Position numbers and translations under genes: made by a program. This document shows, piece by piece, positions 57,208 to 64,000 of a stretch of DNA of 64,000 bases (the stretch's first letter is position 1; every line of letters begins with the position of its first letter). Under the pieces are notes generated by a model, which did no database searches, was not told the DNA's origin, and saw only the letters and a list, made by a program, of their open reading frames with translations. Origin of the DNA: Colocasia esculenta (taxonomy: Eukaryota > Streptophyta > Magnoliopsida > Alismatales > Araceae); contig CM024755.1 in assembly GCA_014218235.1 (NCBI GenBank), positions 81,785,960 through 81,849,959 on the forward strand, given 5' to 3'.

Positions 57208-58129
57208 TGTAAGGCCCTCGAATTTGTTGCCTTATTGTATTGCATGTAAATAATTCATGTTGTGTATGTACATATGTAAATATCTACGTAAGTACTAGTT
57301 GGTATACTTATGTATGCATGTGTACAATTAGTGTAAATAATGTATGAATGGTATGATGGTAGTGTGTACTTGATAGCGTATAAATATGGCATATATATAG
57401 GTATAAGATGTGCATGGTCTTTGCATGTTTTGGAGTTCTGTCCGAAGGCCAGATTGGCATCAATATCAATGGACGCTTGAGTTGAGTAGGCGTCAACCCC
57501 ATGGACGCCAACACTAATTCCAGCCTCCAGCGATGTGGACGCCAACTTCTCTGACCTTCATGCGTTGCAGAGCCCAGAATTCCGGAAGCAAGCCACCCCA
57601 ACCATTGGGGAGCTGTCCCCAACATTCTGAAAAGACATCTTGTCACCCCTGCATGATAAGAGAACCCCCCTCTCATATATACAAACTCATTTCTACAACC
57701 CTAAGCCTTCTCTTGTCCCTTTGCAAGAGAGGAAGAAGAGGAAAAGAAGAGAAAACTCTATTTTCGGACTGTGAGAAACTCCCACTTTTGCAACCCCAAA
57801 TCTGAAGTTCTGAAGCTTGATCCGGCCACCTGCTGCATCAAGGAGCTTGCTGGATCATCGAGGAAGGCATCCCCGACATCAGACTTCACTGGAGCTTGCT
57901 CAAGAACCCAGAGTGAAGCTTTTCTAGGAGCTTCTTGGGACAGCCCAAGGAGAGCTTCACCGAGCCCTAGATCCGTTTGGTGTATTTTCTAAAGGCAAGT
58001 ACCCTACCCATAACGTCCTTGTTTGTTTCTAGGTTGGTTTTATAAATTTTATGTATTTTTCCTCGTGTCCTAGATCCCCCTTTTCACCTTTGCATTTGAG
58101 TTCGGTCTGTGTTTCTGCACAGATAGGAA

Positions 58130-58155
58130 CTTGGCGTCAATGCCTTGACGCCAAG
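58130..58155. repeat. Perfect hairpin, 11-bp arms, 4-base loop
   Basis: Left arm CTTGGCGTCAA, loop TGCC, right arm TTGACGCCAAG. Further GGACGCCAA words occur in the same LTR. Confidence 0.9.
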
Positions 58156-59339
58156 ATCCAGGTGTGCGTCCAGCGATCTTGCCGTCCACTCCTAGAACGG
58201 CCAGAGACCACCGCCAAGTTCATCTGAGCAGAACACCAAGCTGTTTTGCCCCTCCATATGATTAATTTCGATATGTTTCACGATGAGGATATAATGTAAT
58301 CTCTTATATGCTATGTATACTAGCTAATGTGATGGATGTGAATGTGAATGTACATTGATTTTGTGGATGGTAGAGCTTATTTACGTATTTAAAAGCATGT
58401 GGAAGAATGTTCATATGTATGTTCTCACCATTATCCTGATAATCCATGGTAAAATCATGTTGCCCTAATTTTGTTAGACCATGTATGTACAACCTTGTCT
58501 ATGCTCTGAGTTTCTGGAATTTTCCATGCTTATATGATTTATCGAATTTTCCGTTTTGGGAAAAATAGAAATCATGCGTAGGTCAAGATAAATCTTCCGT
58601 AAATTGTATATTGCCCAATAAATTCGGGAATAAATCATGTGGCTCTATGCATGCTAGGGTTTAGACAGTAAGTTGTTAAAATTGTGATTGTTATTCAACT
58701 CCATGCTAACTTGAATTGTGAATAATATGTGAATTTGATGTCAGATTTTCTGTAATTACGTTTTAGGTTAGAAAAATCTGAAAATTTGCATGTGGGATCC
58801 TAAACCTGAAATTAGCATGTGGTTAAAATTTCAGGTCATTTGGACCAGTATATGATGTAATATGAATTTTCCATGTAAAAATGTGAAACTAATGCATGCC
58901 TTTGTAAAATGATTTGATTTTGTATATAGCAACCTGATTAGTGAAATTTCCTGAGTGCTAAATTTCTGTAATTGTAGTGCCATGTTAGGAAAAACAGAGA
59001 AGTGTGCATGTGAGTGAGAAAGTGAATGAAATGAGAGTGACATGTGTAAACCTATGTGTTAAAATCGGTAAAATGTGTAATGTGTAACTTGTGCCAAATG
59101 TGACACTGCTTCCGCAGAGGGCAGTGGAACCGTATCAGGGAAAAGTCCTCCTGAGAAGGTTCAATGTGTAGTGACCCTAAGGGCATTAGGGGGAAATCCT
59201 GGAGGTGGACAAGTACCACTGGTTAGGGTGGAGACTTGTTCTCCCGGTCTGCGCAGTCCAAGAGTCGCCATTGTATTGCCTAGATGGCGTCTATGTGATG
59301 TGATGTGTTGTGTCCTTCTTTGGTGGTTTGGACTATGTG

Positions 59340-59490
59340 TCACGGCACTAAATGTGAATGTGTAAATGTGTATGTGTTTATGTGAAAAATGTGAATGTGA
59401 ACAATGTGTAAAAGTGCATGTGTAAAGTGTGAAATATGCGAGTTTGAAATTGTGTAAAAATGTGAAACCAAAATGTGAGGATGTGAGTTT
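59340..59490 (+). repeat. Degenerate TGTGAA/TGTGTAAA microsatellite in LTR H
   Basis: Imperfect ATGTGAATGTG and ATGTGTAAA repeats over about 150 bases. Weaker TGTG phrases extend through most of 58.8-60.0 kb. Confidence 0.65.
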
Positions 59491-60490
59491 GTAACCCATG
59501 TTATGACAATCTGAAATCATGCTTAAGCAGCAGCTTTACTATGTTCTGATCATGTTTATGTATGCAAAATGCCTAGAATTCATGCTAGGGATAATTGTTA
59601 GGAATATTTAAACAACTTCCATACTTGAGTGTTCACATGTTGTGATTTAAATCATTGTTGTAGCTCTCATGTGTTAAATTATGGTTGCTAAAGCATGTAA
59701 AACTAGCAAGTTTAAAGTATGTAAAATAGTTACGCATATGTGTAGGAATGTGTAGATTCCATGTTAGGTATGTTTCCTTTCATGCATGCTCGGAAATTTA
59801 TGTTAATGGCTTTCCTGTCTTAGTTGGTTGAAGGTAGATTTCTATGTGAGGAATGAATAGAAAGCATGTGATAGATGATTTTGATTTAGAAAATCTGAAA
59901 GCATAGTCCATGTGTTTAATTTGTAGATTCACCATGATAGGTTGTAAAATTTAATGTCAAGCATGCTACATGTTGTGTCTTGTGGATGTGTATGTAGAAC
60001 CTACTATGATATGTGCATGTACGGTATGTGTAGAATTACTTGCGGAGTCTTTTAGACTCACTACTTGCTTCGGCGTACAGGTGTAATTGGTGACGAGACA
60101 CTTGTGGAAGAGACGTTGGAGACTGACTCCGAGCGTGGAGATTAGAGTGTTGGAGTACTTGTGACATTTTGAGATTTTCATAGTATGTAATTGCAACATT
60201 GTACTAGCATTACTATGGTAAGAGAATGTATAAGTGTGGACATTTATGTATTAAATTTTCAGCAATTTAATTATGTTAACTTTTAGTTCTTTAATGTTAT
60301 CGAATCATGTATGTTAAATGTGGATGATGAATGAAATGAAGACAGTGGTTCTTTTACTTCCGCTACTCTGTTCTTATATTCACGTGTATCTCAGCTGAAT
60401 GATATTGTTGGGTAAATGTCCCACTGTGATGACGCTCGCTATACCGATGTGGGTTGGTATAACCGTACCAGTATAATGAGGGTCGTCGCA

Positions 60491-60495
60491 TCACC
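60491..60495. repeat. Target-site duplication TCACC, right copy, of solo LTR H
   Basis: It matches 57203-57207. Insertion plus duplication adds 3,288 bases, a multiple of three, and the gag phase is kept across the site. Confidence 0.88.
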
Positions 60496-62188
60496 TCCTC
60501 CAGTCCACCATAACCTCGCCCTGCGGAGCGGGCGGATGTTCCATCGGATGCACCCTAATGCGTCCGTATCCATGCCAGGTCAACAGGCACAACAAACCAA
60601 CACTCAACAGCAACAAGATATGGAAGAGATAGACCCGGTCCCGAGGACCCAATATGACATTATGAGGCATTTGGATCAAACCCCCGCCAAAATCTCCATA
60701 TTAGAGCTGATCAAAAGGTCACAGACACACCAAGATGCCCTAAGGACCTTCCTGCAGAGGGTCATGGTCAGTGAGGACATGAACCCCGACAATCTGCCTT
60801 CTGTACTTTCTATCGTGAATAGGGGACCCACTACTACCTTTTCTGATGGTGAATTAGCTACCCCTGAAGCAAGGAAGATACCTTTGTGTGTGACACTCAC
60901 TATAAACAAGGTGGCCATTGACGCAGCGCTAGTAGATACAGGGGCTTCCATTAATGTATGCCCGTTTAGCACCCTAAGAGCCTGCAACATCTCAGAGCGC
61001 CAATTGTAGCCTACCCCTACCACCATAGCTGCCTACGATAATTCACGACGTGCCTGTCATGGGATTGTCACGTTGCAAGCAGAGCTGGGGCCACTTGTCA
61101 TGTCAATTGAATTTTATGTGTTGAACATCGATCACACTTACAAGGCCATCTTAGGGCGCCCATGGATCGAGTCACTAGGGGCAGTGCCTTCCACGGCACA
61201 TCAATGTTTGAAATTCCCCTTCCAAGGTCGAATAGTCAAGGTTAAGAGCGTAGCAACGACCCACACACTGGAAGCTGTTGAGAGAGTATTGCCATCAGTC
61301 TGGCCATCTAATAAGCCCGTCATTTCAGTACTCGATGTCAACTATCCCTAGGCTTATACATTCTCTTCTAACCGCCCAATCGGGTCTCCATCAGTGATAG
61401 CTGTTAGGAAGGATGTGACCACGAACACAAAAGGTTGGGATATCATGTTCAGGTTCGACTATCAGTCAGGAAAAGGTTTGGGTGCTCATCTCCAAGGGAG
61501 AACCAAAACAGTGGCCAGCACAAAGAAATTCACAAAACATGGTCTAGGATACTCAGAATGGGCTGCATTCTCATCTTCTTCACAGTCAGACCATGGCCCC
61601 CTCACCTGGACATTGTATGATCATTTTTTCAGAGGGCCGGTGCAGCCTGGATATAACACCACGATGGAAAAGGCACCAAGGTCAGCATACCAAGCCCTAG
61701 AAGCTCAGCGACCCAGCAAGAAGAAGAGAGCCGAGTCAGATACAGAAACACCAGACTTTAATGATTTGATTTCAGCAGTTAGTTTGTTGTTCAATGAACC
61801 AGAAGCCGAGACAGAGGAACCAGATTTGGAAGATCTAATCTCAGCGGTCAACCGCTTGTTCAGCGAGGATGACATGTCGCTGTCTCGGGTAGCGGCCCCA
61901 TCAACATCAGCAGCCACCACCAAGCGACAGTTGCTTGGATTTGGTGAGGAATTTGAGATCATAAGTCCAGCCGATTTAACAAAGGAGCTCTGGCCAGGGT
62001 TTCCCCGGCCTCCCATTCATTTCGTTTCATCCATCCTTGTCTGTAATTTTGATTTTATTCCCTTATCTCCACCCTTCATTCTCCAATTCTCCCCTGACGT
62101 TGTTGAAGCGTTAATCCGCCCTTCACCCCTCTTCACCATCTTCCTTAATGGCTCGGTCTTGTCCTTTTTCCGAAGCCTCCTAATGTAA
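60491..62188 (+). pseudogene. pro: Element F protease and G-patch-like region
   Basis: This continues the gag phase after H. Protease: PLCVTLTINKVAIDAALVDTGASINVCPF with the active-site D-T-G-A at 60935-60946, and later HTYKAILGRPWIESLGAVPSTAHQCLKF (about 61135-61225), the second conserved block. The stops are TAG 61007-61009 and TAG 61349-61351. At about 61435-61550 comes a G-patch-like segment (YQSGKGLGAHLQG ... KHGLGY), known in Ogre-type polyproteins between protease and RT. Two acidic repeats (FNDLISAVSLLF and LEDLISAVNRLF) follow near 61760 and 61830. The frame ends at a TAA at 62186-62188. Confidence 0.8.
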
Positions 62189-62606
62189 TGTAGTTCTTTT
62201 CATTGTCAAAATCAAAACAAAATTAAAAAAAAAACAATAAAAAAATAAAATCAAAGAAACAAAAAAAATAAAACAAAAAATGTGTATTCCCCATTCGTTT
62301 TTCCCCCTTTCTTCGAACGGAGATCCCCGCCTCCTCCTTTCCCTTTTCTTCGGACGGCGATCCCCATCTTCTCCTCTCTCCTTTTCTTCGGACGGCGATT
62401 CCCGTCCTCCTTTTCTTTTCTGACTCATCCTTCCCGCTTTCTGCCTTCAGCTGTCTGGCTCTCAAACATTCTCTTGACGGGGATCCCCGTCACCCCCGCA
62501 CTCCTTCCCTCCTGCGGACGGCGATCCCCGTCACTCCCCTTTCTCCTGGGCGGCGATCCCCGCCCTTCTCCTCCTTCTTCTCAAGCTGTGCTTTCGCCTG
62601 TTGACA
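62030..62606 (+). other. Presumed Ogre-type intron between protease and RT
   Basis: Coding phase changes across this gap. An A-rich tract (62215-62282) is followed by a pyrimidine-rich stretch, and a CTGTTGACAG acceptor-like sequence ends near 62606 just before the RT-phase frame (62601 on). The exact donor is not determined (candidates lie between 62036 and 62190). The GGCGATCCCCG word array sits inside it. Inference from the known Ogre layout. Confidence 0.5.
62320..62570. repeat. GGCGATCCCCG word array
   Basis: At least six words of the form G-A/G-CGG-C/G-GATCCCCG-T/C-C at about 62320, 62353, 62390, 62476, 62517 and 62553, separated by pyrimidine-rich spacers. GACGGGGATCCCCGTC (62476-62491) is a perfect 16-bp palindrome. 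Confidence 0.85.
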
Positions 62607-64000
62607 GACATGGTCGTCCTGAGCGATCTGGGTGAGGGGCCTTCTGTTCCCCTGCACCCCAACTCTGCTACAGGCACCCTGAGCTCGGGTGGCTCGCCTC
62701 CTCCTCCAGTCCCATCGGAGGACCTTTGTGGCCCTGCCGCACCCTTTCCTTTCCTTTCCAATAAATCTCTGGATACTCCTCCAGAGCCTTCTATAAATAT
62801 CAAGCCTAGTTTAGATTCAGGGGTAGAATCTAGAAAGTCCCCATCCCAGTCTAGGAAAAAGAAGGGTAGTGGCATACCCCGTAGGTATCTGTTAGACTTG
62901 GTGCAAAGGTGTGGCGCTCTTCTAGCTGTCGAAGAGTTCATCCAAGAAGCAGTAGTTCTGAACATAGAGGATCTGCACAAAGAGGAAAGGCTAGACGATG
63001 GATTCGGGGTGTATGAGATCTTAGCTGAAGATGATCCATTGGAGGAAAATGATTGCAAGATAGAGGATGCTGCCGAGATGTATGCAAGCGGCATGAGAAG
63101 ATTCGATGAGCCCACCTCGGCAGTAGACGAACCCACCAAAGAGGTAAACATGGGAACGGAAGAGGACCCCGGGCTCTTAACCATAGCTTCCAGTCTCCCT
63201 CCTGAAGAAGAAGAAACACTCATAGAGATGTTAATGGAGTTTATGGATTCCTTTGCCTAGTCCTATGATGACATGCCCAGCATCGACCCCGAATTGGTAG
63301 AACATAGGTTAATTTTAAAGCCAGGGGCAGTTGCAGTTAAGCAAAAGCTAAGGAGGTTCCTCCCCCACATTGCTTTGAAGATGAAAGAGGAAATTGATAA
63401 ACTACACAAAGCCAAATTCATCCGTGTAGTCCTCTATCCATCGTGGGTGGCGAACATAGTCCTGGTGATGAAGAAGGATGGAAGGGTGCGCATTTGCATA
63501 GACTTCTGGGACTTGAATAAGGCATGTCCAAAGGATGATTTCCCGTTACCTCACTTGGACGTTTTAATTGATAACACTGCAGGGTTTGAAACTCTATGAT
63601 TTATGGATGGGTATTCAGGCTATAATCAGATTCATCTAGCCCCGGAGGACCAAGAGAAGACCTCCTTCACCACCCCCTGAGGAACTTATTGCTATGTGGT
63701 CATGCCGTTTGGATTAAAGAATGCCGGCGCCACCTATCAGAGGGCAATGTTAGATATCTTCCACGACATGATTCACATTGATGTTGAGGTATACGTGGAT
63801 GATATCGTGGTGAAGTCTTGGACTAGAAGAGAACACTCCTCCGTGCTTGCCAAGGTTTTTCGTCGCGCACAAGAATACCAATTGAAGATGAATCCGAAGA
63901 AGTGCGTATTTGGAGTTTCTTCAGGCAAGCTGTTAGGCTTCATAGTTAGCAAATGGGGGATTCAAATAGACCCGCACAAGGCCAAGGCGATAAATGAAAT
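62607..64000 (+). pseudogene. pol: Element F linker and reverse transcriptase (runs off the edge)
   Basis: One reading phase is held from 62601 to 64000. The Ser/Pro-rich and acidic linker (62601-63257) ends EEEETLIEMLMEFMDSFA, then TAG 63258-63260 where Trp is expected. RT follows: LRRFLPHIALKMKEEIDKL, SWVANIVLVMKKDGRVRICIDF, DLNKACPKDDFPLPHLDVLID, TGA 63597-63599, FMDGYSGYNQIHLAPED, TGA 63678-63680 (Trp expected), CYVVMPFGLKNAGATYQRAM, catalytic YVDD at 63792-63803 intact, and GKLLGFIVSKWGIQIDP near the edge. It is damaged only by three stops. Confidence 0.85.

Larger units (their letters stand above)
57208..60490 (+). repeat. Element H: solo LTR inserted in element F
   Basis: TGTAAGGCCCTCG...GGTCGTCGCA, 3,283 bases, flanked by a perfect TCACC duplication, with no internal region: a solo LTR left after LTR-LTR recombination. 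It has a CATATATAC box at about 57675, GGACGC/GGCGTC words at 57470-57545 and 58130-58190, and CGGCGTACAG followed by GTG near 60080 as an acceptor-like site. The end styles (TGTAAGGCCC) and long length suggest a gypsy LTR. The ORFs within (57255-59520) are not supported as genes. Confidence 0.88.
52430..64000 (+). mobile_element. Element F: Ogre-like Ty3/gypsy, truncated by window end
   Basis: 5' LTR (52430-53827), PBS, long leader, gag, protease, G-patch-like segment, presumed intron, acidic linker and RT. Protease and RT are in different reading phases separated by a non-coding gap, which fits the intron known between protease and RT in Ogre elements. It is split by solo LTR H. Decay is mild: about seven premature stops and one frameshift over more than 7 kb of coding length. 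The 3' end is beyond the window. Confidence 0.75.

Noticed and set aside
62531..63223. 230-codon minus-strand ORF
   Set aside because: It overlaps the recognisable linker before RT on the plus strand. Ser-rich shadow composition.

Overview
The window is plant nuclear DNA made almost entirely of nested, decayed LTR retrotransposons. I found no convincing host protein-coding gene, tRNA, rRNA unit or CRISPR array. The element types point to a flowering plant with a repeat-rich genome: a Ty3/gypsy chromovirus with a C-terminal chromodomain, Tat and Ogre-like Ty3/gypsy elements, a Cassandra TRIM with a 5S-rRNA-like segment in its LTRs, and a probable Ty1/copia LTR. The species cannot be named from this sequence.

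Layout, left to right. (A) 1-1179 is a minus-strand gypsy gag-protease frame with its primer binding site (PBS, 1354-1366) and an LTR starting at 1369. (B) A Tekay-like chromovirus with very long LTRs (2824-6497 and 11168-14998) sits inside LTR A and is flanked by a perfect CATAG target duplication. LTR A resumes at 15004 and ends at 16066 beside a reiterated polypurine tract. 16083-20156 is unclassified repeat-like sequence. (C) 20157-33736 holds a minus-strand tandem array LTR-gag-LTR-gag-LTR of the same LTR family as B, with only gag inside. This is a terminal-repeat retrotransposon with GAG (TR-GAG) that would depend on a B-like partner. (D) 33737-35583 is a probable copia LTR with a 57-bp minisatellite. 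A polypurine tract and Tat-type LTR start lie at 36501-36520.

37656-40156 is a direct tandem duplication of a 1.25-kb unit I do not recognise. (E) 40492-49432 is the internal part of a Tat-type element: gag, protease, reverse transcriptase, two RNase H modules, integrase, and an antisense reading-frame region at 46.4-49.0 kb. A complete Cassandra element (47067-47701, TSD TCCGC) is inserted in that region. E ends in a foldback made of two oppositely oriented LTR starts (49433-50098). (G) About 50360-52423 is a chromovirus-like LTR. (F) 52430-64000 is an Ogre-like element whose gag-protease frame is split by a solo LTR (H, 57208-60490, TSD TCACC). F's reverse transcriptase runs off the right edge.

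Two patterns cut across families. First, the LTRs or leaders of most elements carry arrays of one short CpG-bearing, often self-complementary word with variable spacers (GTCGCGAC, CATCGATTG, CTTCGT-N5-ACGAAG, AACGATTT, TTGGCGTC, GGCGATCCCCG). Second, the B/C LTR family carries a small basic reading frame (27-30 codons) directly after a splice-acceptor-like site, and its amino acids are better conserved than expected for non-coding LTR sequence.
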